NCBI RefSeq assembly: GCF_003171515.1
Contig: NC_089390.1
Coordinates: 7,874,001 to 7,938,000, forward strand
Source: Pyrenophora tritici-repentis
Lineage: Eukaryota; Ascomycota; Dothideomycetes; Pleosporales; Pleosporaceae
Direction of reading: 5' to 3'
DNA: 64,000 nucleotides
The translations under genes were made by a program, and so were the position numbers. Within the stretch, counting starts at the first letter, position 1, and the number at the start of each line of letters is the position of its first letter. The notes under the pieces were generated by a model. It saw only the letters and a program-made list of their open reading frames with translations, did no database searches and was not told where the DNA came from. Positions 1 through 10,898 of this stretch are shown in pieces.

Positions 1-1749
1 ACCGTAGCTCGTACCAAAAGAAACGAATCCGCGGAAAGCCGTGATGACAACAAGAACGGGCCCAGCCCGCGCAGGGTAAGAATCGAGTAAATATGTAATG
101 GCAGCAATGTTTGCGCCGACAAAGCAGAAGTAATAGCCTGCATTGGCGAACACAATGACAAACCAATGGTATTTGTCGGGATATTGCCCAGCTTGGCCAT
201 ATAGTGTGGCGGAGAGAATCCCGAATAGGATCGGGATCCAGAGGACGAGGAGGCGGTTTTCGGGCTCATGGAAACCGTCGTTACGCTTGGCCCGCCATTT
301 GATGATCTTGTCTGACCCGTTGCCGAGGAGAGGGAGTGCAACAAAGGCGACTACAACTTGTCCCGCGTTGACATATGATGCTGCGTCATTGCCCCAGTTG
401 TAAGGAGGATGAGTGACGATAGCGCCGTAAGTCGTTCCGATGGCGATGTTGATTCCACTGCCGGGTGGTTAGCTATACTCCAAGGCTCTCATGCGGTTGA
501 GGTGGCACTTACATTGTCAAGCCGTTGAGACAGAATGCCCATAAGACATTTGGGAAGAGAAGAATTTGGAAGGTATGCTGTCAGACAATCAGTCTTGGGG
601 ATGATAGTCGTGTGGATTATCGGCTATACTTACGACGAAGCCGTACCAGCCCTCCACCCAATCAAACTCCCCAACAAATAAGCGCATATCCGACCTGATC
701 GTCCGCGGTGGATACTTTGTAGTATCCAGCGCGGGTCTCTCTGACAGCCTCACTGGTGCTGCTGTCGTTTGTACTTGTTCGACACCATCAAATTCTGACG
801 ATTGTCCGTACGCTACCAGGGATCGAGGGTAGCGACTCTCTGGCACGAGAAAAATCGACAGGATCAGAGTCACAGCTGAAAAGCCTGCGCCTAATCTGTA
901 CCAATTCGCAGGACCGACGGCTCCAGCCAAGGGAGACGCAGCAATGGTGAGGCCAGCCGAAAGCACTGTCTGTATTGCAGACTGCCACATGAGAAACGTA
1001 CTACGCTCATGCATAAAATGTATCTCCTACGAGTTGCTATTAGTAAAGCATTCAATTCGAATATCTCGGCACTCCTTACCTGTATCATCATAGGTACCAA
1101 AGCCTCACTTTGTCCAGCAGCGAAGCCGAGCACCATTCTCGCACCGAGGTGCCAATTGTAGTCCCTTGCTTGGGCTGCCAGGAGAGCCCCAAGTATGAGT
1201 ACAACCAGCGATCCGAGAAAGACGGGTCGTCTGCCAATGGACAGAGCCAAGGGCATGCATGTGAGACAGCCGACACCCATGAACATGGATGGATACGTCA
1301 TGAGAGCTGTGATATCAGCATAATCGGCACCATGCACAGCGTATTCTGGGATGTAGAAGCCCAAAAGACCACCAAAGCCAGACACCAATGACAGACCGAG
1401 ACTGGAGACTAGAACCGCAGTCAGATATCAGAGTTTTGGATACGAGGGTGGGACCTTACAGATTGATACGAGGGAGATGAAAACAATCTTCCTCCATTTG
1501 GATAGGTTGAGAGGGTCTGGATGGAGCGTCAGGGTTGTATGCAGGGGCAGAAGATACTGCAAAATCACCTCGTGGGTCAGCACTTGGCGAGGGTACGAGG
1601 TAAACGTCCGTATCGTCAGTGATGGTCACTGTACCCATGGTATGGGTCTGACGAAGACCATCCTTGCTATACTCCTCATCGCTCGGGAGATACTCAAATC
1701 TCTCCACGGTCGCCTCCGACGGCTTTGAATCTTTGGTGATATCGGTCAT
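1..1749 (-). CDS. MFS transporter (HOL1/DHA1-like), 3' part cut off by window edge
   Basis: Membrane transporter of the major facilitator superfamily, probably a plasma-membrane drug/polyamine-type antiporter. The start ATG at 1749-1747 opens a cytosolic N-terminus with the LVPSPSADPRGD motif common in this fungal subfamily. Exons fit as 1749-1460, 1401-1080, 1026-634, 577-513 and 457-1, with introns of 52-58 nt (phases 2,0,0,2). Visible features are a first helix region (LGLSLVSGFGGLLGFYIPEY), the loop-2/3 signature LALSIGRRPVFLGS, a long central loop after VPESRY, and the second-half motifs GTTYGAIVTHPPYNW and LLDSYPARAGPVLVV. The last helices and the stop lie beyond position 1. The substrate cannot be told from sequence. 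It neighbours a hydrolase, a dioxygenase and a monooxygenase, so it may export or import the compound they act on (inference). Confidence 0.88.
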
Positions 1750-2464
1750 TTTTAGAAAGTGGCTTGTGTGAAGAAGATGACTGAAACAACAAAAGATGAA
1801 ATGAGAGACAAGACCCGCTCGCACAATTCAGCGAGAGCTTCACAGTGTCACTACTGGTCTGAGAAGCAAGTGTTGCTGGCACTCACCTCTTTATCAACAA
1901 CTTCCCGGGGTCGATTCAGGATATCAACCGCCGTCCCCAACCCCACTCGCCGCCTTCCCTTAGCTGTTCCCACCGCGACCGACGGATCTTGCGAAGTTCA
2001 TGATTCGCAACTAGACCAGACTCCGCCTCAAATGTCTCTTGGCTGCTAGCACAGATCTTGGTAATGGCATCCCCCATGGGGAAACTTTGCGGGGTAGGAT
2101 GCATGTGGTATCCAGGCCCGGCGACGGCTACCAGAACAGAACTAGCGTTCGGAAAGTGGGCGATGGCACTTGGCCACGGCACCTGCATTCCGTACATTTA
2201 CGACCATGGGCGTCAAACTGTAGGTGACAAGAAATTTGACAATGTAAAGGTGGGGGAAGAGGCGCTGAGCGTTTTCGGAATATTTTTGCCGCAGGTACAC
2301 TGCTGATGAGCGAGCAAATGTTGTCTCTCAGCGACATACTAAGCCCACCTCACGTTCTATATAGCACGTGAACAAGATTACAATTCACCATGTGCTATCA
2401 CAAAGCTCTGCATAGAATTATGTTATGGGTCGCGATTGAACATGATGAATACGTTGACCTACGT
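1750..2464. other. Intergenic: MFS promoter and hydrolase 3' flank
   Basis: No gene is supported here; short open frames on both strands lack recognisable motifs. It contains the 5' flank of the MFS gene (1750 onward) and the 3' flank of the S15 hydrolase. One CACGTG E-box core lies at 2365-2370. Confidence 0.5.
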
Positions 2465-4314
2465 CTATATCGAGACAAATGGCAGGATAACACGACTGGG
2501 GGTATCTGGGCCAATGTGAATCCGGTGCTCTCCCTTGTTTCTCTCATGCTCTGGCCGCTCAGTTGAAAATGCAGTGTACTCTGCAATCGATGGGAATGTT
2601 CCCGAGACCTGAGATAATCGTTAGTCACTACGCCACTATTGAACAAGGTCCGCTGCAAAGAACTTACCTGAACACTGATAGATTGGCCCTCCTCAAAGTC
2701 TACACCCATAGACCAAATTCCGATCTCAAGCTTGACAATGTCACCAGGCGTGATTTTTTCCTCGATATCGTGAGGGTGGAAAGGAAACTGTTCGTGAATA
2801 GACTTTTCTGGAATGAATCGTCGGTGACTTGCACGTAGAGTACCCACACTCCCCATATGTAGGTTAGTGCTTTGGCGATCTTTTGCTGGGATGTCTGCAA
2901 TGCTCTTGATTTCTTCTGGAATGGCGGAGAAGGGGAAGCAGAGATGCATCATCAACTCGCCGTTCTTTTCACGCTTGCGCAAGATGACGAAGACATTGAG
3001 ATCGTCGTGTGAAGGGCAGGACATGTACAGAACGGCTTTGGGTAGTCCAATGAGGCGAGACTTTTCAGTGAAAGTATGCGTAAATTCTGCAATTGACTTC
3101 GAGTCCTCGGAGTTGTAAGATAGCACTTCTGCTGTGGAAGATGGTTTCTCGCTGAGGCCTGATTTGGAAAAGTGGAAATGGCGATACTGTGTGTCTGGTA
3201 CGGGAAAATCGCCGTATTCGATGTTGTCAATTGCGTCTTGGTCTCCAAATTGTAATGCTGACCATCGCACTTTGGGGGTTGATTCCCAGTCGTTCGCAAT
3301 GCCCTTCAAATAGTAGTCAAAGTACTTTTGCAGTTCATCGTGAGAATGTTTGACGCAATACAGCTCATACCACTCTTGGTATGAACTCCATCGGATCCAT
3401 TTCTTGTTATGAGGAAGTTCGAGCCACGCTCGTATGGAACCCATGGTGTGGATACTGCTGAAGTCACTTCCACTGATGTAGACTGGACATTCGATTTTGG
3501 TCATGTCAGGTCGCTTATCCTCCCAGTAGGCATTCGAAACCGGCGATCTTCGGTACATCTCGGCCATATCCTCGATGCCGCCGTTCGGATTGTTGGTCTT
3601 GATGATGAATTTCGTAATAAGATCGAAGTTGGACATTGAAAAGATACCACCACGGCAGAACTGCTCGCGGTAGATATCTCCAGATCCTTCCCAGGGCGCA
3701 ATCGCAGCGAGATGGGGAGGCCGAAGTGAAGCAACATGCCACTGGATGATGGCCAATGCCGAGTTGCCGGCCATACCAACCTTGCCATTACTCCACGGCA
3801 TTGCTGCAAGCGCTTCAATGACATCGTAGCAGTCTTCGGCGTCCTGAGAGCCCATGAGTGGGATGGACCCATCAGAATCGCCGGTACCGCGGGAGTCGAC
3901 GGAGACGATGGCATAGCCACGGGGACACCATGTAACTGGATCCAGGCCTTCGAACTTCTCCAAGCCGCTCAAAGCCTCTTTGGGCACGCAGCATTGCCAT
4001 ACACACATGGGAAGCATGTGAAGCGCGGAATACTTTTTTCCGTAACACGACCAACTAACGACGGCTGGTAGCTTTTCGTTGTCTTTCGCGTCTGCGGGTC
4101 GATAGATGTCCGCATACAGTCGCACACCGTCGCGGACCTTGATCTCGACATCATGGTCTATTCGAATGTCGCTCTCCAAGGCTCGACCCTCGTAAGGCCG
4201 TGTTCCCTTCTTGATGATTTCAACCTTGCCAGGGGTGAAACCTTGGTAGTTGTTGACACCGACTTCGGGTTGGGATATGCGCTTGTACGCAACTTGCGGT
4301 AATTGGGCAGGCAT
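2465..4314 (-). CDS. CocE/NonD-type S15 alpha/beta-hydrolase
   Basis: Predicted alpha/beta-hydrolase of the X-Pro dipeptidyl-peptidase S15 / CocE family, which cleave esters or acyl bonds such as cocaine esters and acyl amino acids. Two exons, 4314-2668 and 2608-2465, with a 59-nt intron (phase 0) give 596 aa. The start is taken at 4314 (MPAQLPQ); the frame is open further upstream but reads poorly there. An N-terminal S15 domain shows VRDGVRLYADIYRP (about residues 60-73), the family hallmark DSRGTGDSDG (140-149) and a nucleophile elbow GMAGNSAL with Ser185. The cap and histidine regions follow. The C-terminal jelly-roll (X-Pro DPP C-terminal domain) ends in HIGPDTPSRVILPFV, recovered only after splicing. 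The elbow is G-N-S rather than the common G-x-S-Y-x-G. It is divergent from the dioxygenase gene, with 469 bp between starts. The substrate is unknown. Confidence 0.88.
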
Positions 4315-4783
4315 GACGTAATTTCGGTGCCGAGATATCGTACGAGGTGTGATAAATTGGGATTGAGGGTGTTGGTATAAGCTCCAAAATCTTAGGAGAA
4401 TGGGAGGTGATAAGGTGATGTATTCATGTACTTTGCGAACGTGTATAGATTGCGCAGGTACTCGTGCTTCCGATGCATTTCCCAAAAAGGTAAGTGCTGG
4501 CCGCGGCTTACAAGTCCCACATCCCATACCGTTGTCGTGTCAGGTTTAGCGCGGCTCCCCGCAAAGTCGCCCACATTTTCCGACTCGGAATTGTGGGCGT
4601 TATGCGGGGTAGACACTTCCGACCCCCACATGTACATTACCCCCTTGGATTCGTAAAATGATGTCTTGCGGAAAGCATTTAAGTCTACAGGATGGTGTTG
4701 CAGAAGTTATCGCTTCAACATTCGTTGCCTACAGCGAGACGCACAATCTTCACTTGACATCTTCACGAGTCAATTCATCCATC
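4315..4783. promoter_or_regulatory. Divergent promoter between hydrolase and dioxygenase
   Basis: A 469-bp region between the two outward-reading start codons (4314 minus, 4784 plus). It contains C/G-rich boxes resembling CreA-type SYGGRG sites (for example GCGGGG near 4604) and a perfect 13-bp palindrome at 4578-4590. Joint control of the two flanking genes is plausible but inferred. Confidence 0.6.
4578..4590. promoter_or_regulatory. 13-bp palindrome, candidate Zn2Cys6 factor site
   Basis: TTCCGA-C-TCGGAA is a perfect inverted repeat around one central base. It places CCG and CGG triplets as an everted pair (CCG-N3-CGG), a geometry used by fungal binuclear zinc-cluster regulators. It lies inside the divergent promoter. 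Binding is inferred, not shown. Confidence 0.4.
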
Positions 4784-5895
4784 ATGGCACCTCACGCCGA
4801 AGAGCCTAAAGCAGATTCGGGTGTTGATCTCATCCAACATGACGGAAAGAGTTACGGCGATTGGCGCGATGACTTCCACCGTAAGATACTATCCATACTC
4901 ATACAATAACTCGTTTAATATTGTAGAGTAGGCTTTGGTTGTGCGGTTGTGAAGAACGTCATAACACCAGAGCGTGCAGAGTACTACAAGCAAAAGCAAC
5001 TAGAGTGGCTTCAATCATTCGATCTCGGATTTGACCCCAAAGACGAATCCACTTGGACCGCAGACCATCTTCCTGTCAGCTTCAAAGGCGGCATGTACTT
5101 TGCCTATGCGAGCACTCACGAGAAGTTCGTCTGGGAAGCCCGTACAGAGCCCAAAGTCGTGGATGTCTTCACTAAGCTATGGGGAACGAACGAACTTCTG
5201 TGCTCCTTTGACGGAATGAACATCACTCTGCCACGACAAAAGGACTTGACCTGGAGCCCATGGCCACACTGCGATCAGAACGAGAATCGCAAAGGAATGC
5301 AGTGCGTCCAAGGCTTGCTAAACTATCAGCCCAACGGCCCCAAGGATGGCGGGTTGATCCTGATGAAGGGAAGCTCAAAACTTTTCGACGAATTCTTTGC
5401 AGAGAAGCGAGATCAGGACGAGCATGAGGACAAGCCTCCGCCAGAGGAGGAGATGAGGGATCTATTCATCTTCAAGGAGGAAGACGTGAAGTGGTTCGAG
5501 AGCAGGGGCTGCACATTGCAGAAGATTGATATGGAACCTGGAGATTTGGTAAGTAAATCATGTAGCCCAGCTCAAACATTCGCTCACATCATATGCAGGT
5601 ACTTTGGGACAGCAGAACGATGCATTACGCTGCTCATCCTCAAGGCGACCTCATTCGGCATGTGCAGTATATTTGCATGACGCCACGGAAGTTCGCAAAA
5701 GAGGAAGATATCAAGCTGAAGGCTGAACTGTTCCATAATTTCCAAGGCACTACACATTGGCCCCATTGCAACATCCACAAGGCCGGACCGCCACTTCGCA
5801 ACGGCAAGCTGTGTCCGAAGAACAGGACTGAGCCATTGGAGAAGCCTGTTATTACCGATCAGGTCTTGCAGTTGGCCGGAGTGAAAGCGTACTAA
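4784..5895 (+). CDS. Phytanoyl-CoA dioxygenase (PhyH)-like Fe(II)/2-oxoglutarate enzyme
   Basis: Predicted non-haem iron, 2-oxoglutarate-dependent dioxygenase of the PhyH fold, which hydroxylates or desaturates small substrates. Exons are 4784-4880, 4932-5548 and 5599-5895 (phases 1,0), giving 336 aa. The first acceptor could also be used three bases earlier (exon from 4929) without changing frame; 4932 restores FHRFGCAVVKNV, a natural PhyH start. The 2-His-1-carboxylate facial triad is visible: H145-x-D147 in WPHCDQN and the distal His247 in WDSRTMHYA. An Arg nearby (RHVQY) probably holds 2-oxoglutarate. GLLNYQPNGPKDGGL follows the HxD as in the family. No targeting signal is seen. It is convergent with the FAD monooxygenase and divergent from the S15 hydrolase, so it could belong to one pathway. 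The substrate is unknown. Confidence 0.88.
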
Positions 5896-6408
5896 GCAAT
5901 GCGTTATATCTTTGATCTTGTTGTATTCGTACCTAGCTATCGTACACAATGCTTTATCATTCTTCCATCCTGCACAACTGTTCATTGCCCTGCCAAGTCG
6001 GTCTTGGATAGATACGTGAGAACTGACTACCACCTAAAACTACTTAGGTATCAAGACCGCTTGGTGCTTGAATTTTCTTCTGTGCAGTCGATATAATATC
6101 TTATGCATACCCAAAAACAATTACATTGCTACTCTGGGAAGACCTTTCTAAAATGCATGCAATTCCAGATCAGACTACTCCACATGCTACATCTTATCTT
6201 ATGGATCTCTCATATACAGATGCCCAGTAACTCACCAAAGATACCGTGAGGCCTCAAGTGGGGAATATTACGGATAACTATGCGCACGAATTTGGAAAAT
6301 ATATTCGCAATACACCTCATCCATTAAATGTGTATTGCATAAATCCAAGATGAATGCTTCAAACAACACAGCCACAGTGACATGTTCTCCATTGCTCTTC
6401 CATCAAGC
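5896..6408. other. Convergent intergenic region
   Basis: 3' flanks of the PhyH-like gene (plus) and the FAD monooxygenase (minus). The stretch is A/T-rich and no gene or structured element is recognised. Confidence 0.5.
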
Positions 6409-7668
6409 TCAAGCAGAAGACTTGACAGCATGCGATCTGCGCCATTCCGCCGCACCCTTGTACAGACAATTGTAGTCCATAAACTCATCCGGACGCATCT
6501 TAATCTCCTTGCTACCATTCTCAATCGCCGGCTTCGCAGCATCGCGACTAAACTTCTGGATCAAACTCGCACGCTCATACCTCGCCTCAAATACATGCTT
6601 TAGCCTTTCAGTCACCTGGTCCTCCGTTGGCTGCCCATGTAGATCCGCAAAGAAAGCGCCAAGCGCTTCTGCATCTTCAATTGCTTGACTTGCGCCCTGG
6701 CCTTGTGTTGGAAGCATAGCGTGTGCAGCATCTCCGATCAGGATGACGCGTCCGCGATACCAGGTTTCGAGTGGGTCGAGGTCGCGGAGCTGCCAGAGGC
6801 CAATACTTCGCGCTTGCTTCATCACTTTGCGTGTCCAGTCTGGGAATTCCTGGAAAGTTTCCAGCATCTTTTGTGAGTCTCCTTCCGTCACCCATGACTG
6901 TGCCTTGTCGGGGTCCTCGTGCATCTTCTCATCCGGCACCAGCCCAACCACGCTGTACAATTCTCCGTTCCGTGCAGGGCCCATGATGAGGCGGCAATCG
7001 CGAGCTACCATCATGGAAGTATATGGCTGCTCTGGGTTGATGTTTGCGGCGAACTCTGGGGCCTGCTGCTTGATGTCTTGCGAAGTCATCATGAGTCGGT
7101 AGCAAGAGGAGCCTGTGGGTATCGGCTTGACGTCTTTGCAGAGTACCAACCGTCGTAGAGCACTGTGTATGCCATCGGCGCCGATCACAACATCAGCTTC
7201 TAGGATATCTCCGTTCTGCAAGGTAACGATGCCAGTGTCGCAGTTGCAGTCGACGACGCGCGAAGCTGTACGCACCACGGGAGGCGGTCCGTTCCTCGCT
7301 TCATCTCTTACAACTTTCATAAGATGTGAATGGAGATCCTGTCGGTGCCACATTATTCGATCCGCTCCATACTGCTTCTTGGCAAGCAGCTGGATTTCAT
7401 TCACCATCTTGCCCTCTGTATTGTAGATGCGGAAACCATGGTCGACCATTCCGTTAGCGCCTTCGATCAGGTCGCTGATACCCCAATTCTCCTGCAATAT
7501 CCTTGTTGCATTTGGCTGAAGGGAGATCGTTGCGCCGATCTCGTTGCATAGTCGCGATTGTTCGAGGATGGTGACTTGGCGGTTGGCGCCTCGTAGAGCA
7601 ATGGCAGTCGCCAGGCCGGCGATACCTCCGCCCACAATGACTATTCGGAAAGGTGAAGAAGAAGACAT
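6409..7668 (-). CDS. FAD-dependent monooxygenase, salicylate-hydroxylase-like
   Basis: Single-exon 419-aa group A flavoprotein monooxygenase (UbiH/PHBH/salicylate hydroxylase family) that would hydroxylate an aromatic substrate using NAD(P)H and O2. The Rossmann FAD-binding motif VIVGGGIAGLATAIAL starts at about residue 9. The DG motif ADVVIGADGIHSALR lies mid-protein, and the third FAD signature GDAAHAMLPTQGQGASQAIEDA lies near residue 310-330, as expected. Length is normal for the family (400-450 aa). The start at 7668 lies directly before the Rossmann strand. No membrane segment or peroxisomal tripeptide is present. It is tail-to-tail with the PhyH-like dioxygenase. Two different oxygenases plus a hydrolase and transporter suggest turnover of an aromatic or ester compound, but this is inference. 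Confidence 0.92.
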   Translation of the reverse strand: MSSSSPFRIVIVGGGIAGLATAIALRGANRQVTILEQSRLCNEIGATISLQPNATRILQENWGISDLIEGANGMVDHGFRIYNTEGKMVNEIQLLAKKQYGADRIMWHRQDLHSHLMKVVRDEARNGPPPVVRTASRVVDCNCDTGIVTLQNGDILEADVVIGADGIHSALRRLVLCKDVKPIPTGSSCYRLMMTSQDIKQQAPEFAANINPEQPYTSMMVARDCRLIMGPARNGELYSVVGLVPDEKMHEDPDKAQSWVTEGDSQKMLETFQEFPDWTRKVMKQARSIGLWQLRDLDPLETWYRGRVILIGDAAHAMLPTQGQGASQAIEDAEALGAFFADLHGQPTEDQVTERLKHVFEARYERASLIQKFSRDAAKPAIENGSKEIKMRPDEFMDYNCLYKGAAEWRRSHAVKSSA

Positions 7669-8663
7669 GTTCTAGTAGCGGTATGTGGAAAATACTAGGT
7701 GTGAATTACTGAGGTGTAGAAGTTTTCACGAGCACGAGTAATGTTTGCCGGCGTGATACCCGCGGGCATGCAGTCTGATTAAACTAACTACGCTTGTTCG
7801 CGCAGGGTACCTACGCGTAATGCTTAGCACGAGCCTGACCTCCACTTTACGATCACTGTCGTTACCACTGCGAGCGACTGACTCAACTTCATCATTTCGG
7901 CAATTAGTGCGGGTTGTATAGCCGGGATGAGGTGGGAGCCGGTATGCCCGTCGGAAGGGTGTGGGCGTCCGGAAGATGTGGGGTCGGGTTGATCAAAGCA
8001 CATTGCGCCGCCATAGTAAGCGGGGTACACCAAATATCTCGCTATACACTTCCAAGGTTGATATTCAGTTGGCCGAACCTTCGATTGTATGATTTTGACG
8101 AGAGCTCTTCCGAGCTTTTTCGACTCTTGCTTATTCAGTTGGCTCGCTGATCCATGGTGTAGGATTGCATGCGGCGAATGGTGCTATATTGTTGTCGAGA
8201 ACTTTTGACAGGTAGCGTAAGTTGAGGGTGTTTCAATTCCAATCTGACCTCGTGCCCGCTTGTATACATCCAGGGTTACCGTCATTGACGCCTAGAGGCA
8301 GCCGATACAGATAGGAATTCAGAATAGAACCACTGATACCTAGGTAGGCTAGAACCAAATCACGGCGTGATATCTCTCCGTTCCCCGCAAATCGTCTGCA
8401 TCAACTTTCCCGGAATGTGGAGAAGTAGCCGTATAGATAGCACACTACAGATACTATAGTCTATGAATACGAGCATATAGCACAGCAAAAGTCCTAAGCA
8501 GATTTCTCTTATATTCCTGGTAGTCTATTACCCTGACAGGTTTCAGTAGAAGCACACATGTGGATTCGTGGTCCGCTAGATAACACATTCAGATTCTATT
8601 TTTTGCGTCTCCGGACGGGAAAGGAACGCAAGCTAGCACACCGCATGTAAACATGACTTACAT
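7669..8663. other. Intergenic, FAD monooxygenase promoter
   Basis: About 1 kb between the 5' end of the monooxygenase and the 3' end of the POT transporter. Only short, motif-free open frames are present. I see no repeat or RNA gene in it. Confidence 0.5.
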
Positions 8664-10460
8664 TCACACACATTGCTCACGACCATCCCCACTCTCTCTC
8701 TCCGCCAATTCATACTCTCCCCTAGCACCAGGCCCAGAACCGTCCTCTCCCTTTACCTCATCGTCCAACCCCCTAAACATCCGATAAAATACCACACCCG
8801 CGACAGCAGCTGCACCCCCCAGCCCGCCATACAACCAATGCAAATGCGGGTCCCTCGCCAACGGGGCCACAAGAATCCCCAATGCACTCCCACCCGCACT
8901 CGTCAGCAAAAAAAGACTCATGATAAAACTCTTCATCTTCTCAGGCGCCTTTGCGTACGCAAACTCTAAGCCCGTGATACTTGCCAGGATCTCCGATAGT
9001 GCGATAAGCATGTACGCCGGGGCCTGCCACGCGACGTGAATATTGTTAGGTGCATATTTGCCCTCTGACAACTTGCCTGCTGCACACGAAGCTGGGAAGT
9101 AGAAGCATGGCGGGGCGTTGTAAATGTACATTTGTAAAACGGCGGCGTAGAACATGGCAGCGCTGGCTGTGAGGAAGCCGAGGGAGATCCTTGTGATGGG
9201 GCCGAAGGCGAGATGGAGGCGTGTGCGGATGAAGGGGTAGATTAGACGGTCCATAAGAGGGATGAGGCAGATGATGGTGATGGGATCGATGTTGGGCAAG
9301 ATGTCGTTTGGTAAGCCGTGGAGTTCCATTTGGCCGGCTTGCGAGATGAAGTTGTTCATCATTTGGGAGAAGCAGAGCCAGTAGATGGGAAAGAAGAGAA
9401 AGACTTTGCACGCTTGGAGGGCGGTGCGTAGCTCGTCGATGAAGGCGTTGGACCAGGTAATTCGGGCGCGAGAGTGGCGCGTGGCTGATGATGATACTTT
9501 GGCGGCGTCGAGTGAGAAGTTATGGCGTGAGGCCATGTACAGGGCTCGGAAACAATCGCCAATGACGCCGCCTTGCGGGGGTTTAATGATGTATTTCTTC
9601 TTACCGCGGACGAGGATCACGTAGCCGACGCAAAACATGGCTAGGGGGAGTAGATAGGCGCTCCAGAAGCCGACGTGGAGCTCGAGCATCGTTGTTGCGA
9701 TGGCGGATATGGATCCTATGTTGATGCACATGTAGAAGACCATGTAGATCCTTTGTACTGTGATCTCAGGGTCTACAATCACTCTTTTTCCGGTATCCAG
9801 CGTTTTCACAAAAGGCTTCGTGGACCGGACTTGCTCTGCTATCAACGGCGACACGTTACTCTTAATGCCGCCCGTCCCAAGCCCAATCACCACCATGGCT
9901 AGAACAAGTCCCGGAAATGCTGCTCCAGCCTGGACAGCCCACGGTAAACTCGTAGCAAACAAAATCGCTATTCCAGCCATGTAAACCAGGCTAAACCACT
10001 TGATCGTCGCATACTTGCCTAGATACTGGTCCGCGACCACGGCGCCGAAGAGCGGCGTGAGATAGCACCAAAACTGGAAGAAATTCGTCATGGCCGTTGC
10101 GCCCTGCTGCTTCAGACCCAGAGCTCCGGGTAATCCATTGGCATCATCGGCGCTGTTTGCAATGTAGTTTTGAAAAGGGCCTGAAAGTCCGTAGTATGCG
10201 AAGCGCTCGCAGAGCTCGACTATGGCAACTAGGAATGCGCCCGGGGGAAGCGTGTCGGCGACGCGTGGCAGGAATAACATGTCTTCTGGCGTTGGTACGG
10301 AACCAATATGAACAGGAGGATCCAAGGTGTCGTTCATGTCTAGGTCCGCATCTTCGATGTCTTTGGGGTGTGCTGTTAACCCCTCGCTTCCATCCTCCGT
10401 CTGCGCAACCGTCGTGTATGTACCCCTGTTTTCCCCATTTTGCCGCCACGTTGAAGACAT
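8664..10460 (-). CDS. POT/PTR2-family proton-coupled di/tripeptide transporter
   Basis: Intronless 598-aa membrane protein importing di- and tripeptides (or nitrate/peptide-like compounds) with protons across the plasma membrane. The family signature ELCERFAYYG (about residue 82-91) carries the proton-coupling ExxER-type element. FFQFWCYLTPLFGAVVADQYLGKY matches PTR2 signature 1, and GTGGIKSNVSPL follows. About 12 hydrophobic helices can be seen, including MVFYMCINIGSISAI and the C-terminal AYMLIALSEILASITGLEFAYAKAPEKMKS, the second POT signature. The C-terminus is acidic and cytosolic. The start ATG at 10460-10458 has a typical acidic N-terminal tail after it. It may simply flank the upstream enzyme block; nothing in the sequence proves a link. 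Confidence 0.93.
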   Translation of the reverse strand: MSSTWRQNGENRGTYTTVAQTEDGSEGLTAHPKDIEDADLDMNDTLDPPVHIGSVPTPEDMLFLPRVADTLPPGAFLVAIVELCERFAYYGLSGPFQNYIANSADDANGLPGALGLKQQGATAMTNFFQFWCYLTPLFGAVVADQYLGKYATIKWFSLVYMAGIAILFATSLPWAVQAGAAFPGLVLAMVVIGLGTGGIKSNVSPLIAEQVRSTKPFVKTLDTGKRVIVDPEITVQRIYMVFYMCINIGSISAIATTMLELHVGFWSAYLLPLAMFCVGYVILVRGKKKYIIKPPQGGVIGDCFRALYMASRHNFSLDAAKVSSSATRHSRARITWSNAFIDELRTALQACKVFLFFPIYWLCFSQMMNNFISQAGQMELHGLPNDILPNIDPITIICLIPLMDRLIYPFIRTRLHLAFGPITRISLGFLTASAAMFYAAVLQMYIYNAPPCFYFPASCAAGKLSEGKYAPNNIHVAWQAPAYMLIALSEILASITGLEFAYAKAPEKMKSFIMSLFLLTSAGGSALGILVAPLARDPHLHWLYGGLGGAAAVAGVVFYRMFRGLDDEVKGEDGSGPGARGEYELAERESGDGREQCV

Positions 10461-10898
10461 TATGATATTGCGTAGTTTGATGATTGAGGCTCTTTTCAGG
10501 GATGATCTGTATTGTGGTGCTTGGTCTTCACCCCTGTTGCTTTTCCCAGTGCCTGCCCTCTACAGCAGAGGAGATAATATGATACCGCCAGATCAAGCCG
10601 TGAATCCTTAATGGCATTATTCCCAGATACGGATCAACTCGTTGAACGGAACAGGAGATCGATAAGCTTGCTTTGATGAAGAAGCCCTACCTCGCTGGGA
10701 AGCTTAAAGACACGCGTTCGGAAAGTGAGACGGCGTTTGCGTCGGGTCTATGCCCGATTGGGCCTTGAATAGCGCCACAACCGACTACAGTCTAGAGATG
10801 CGCCTTGACGAAACCAACGACTTCTAGAGTAAATCAAGCTCAGAATCGGGCTTCGTACAACTCAATCGCTATCTGCTTCACAAGCCGTTACCGAAACC
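10461..10898. other. Intergenic, POT transporter promoter
   Basis: 438 bp between the transporter start and the CHL1 stop. No gene or distinctive element is seen. Confidence 0.45.

Noticed and set aside
1916..2306. Overlapping open frames in the MFS/hydrolase gap
   Set aside because: Overlapping frames on both strands without motifs; more likely promoter DNA.
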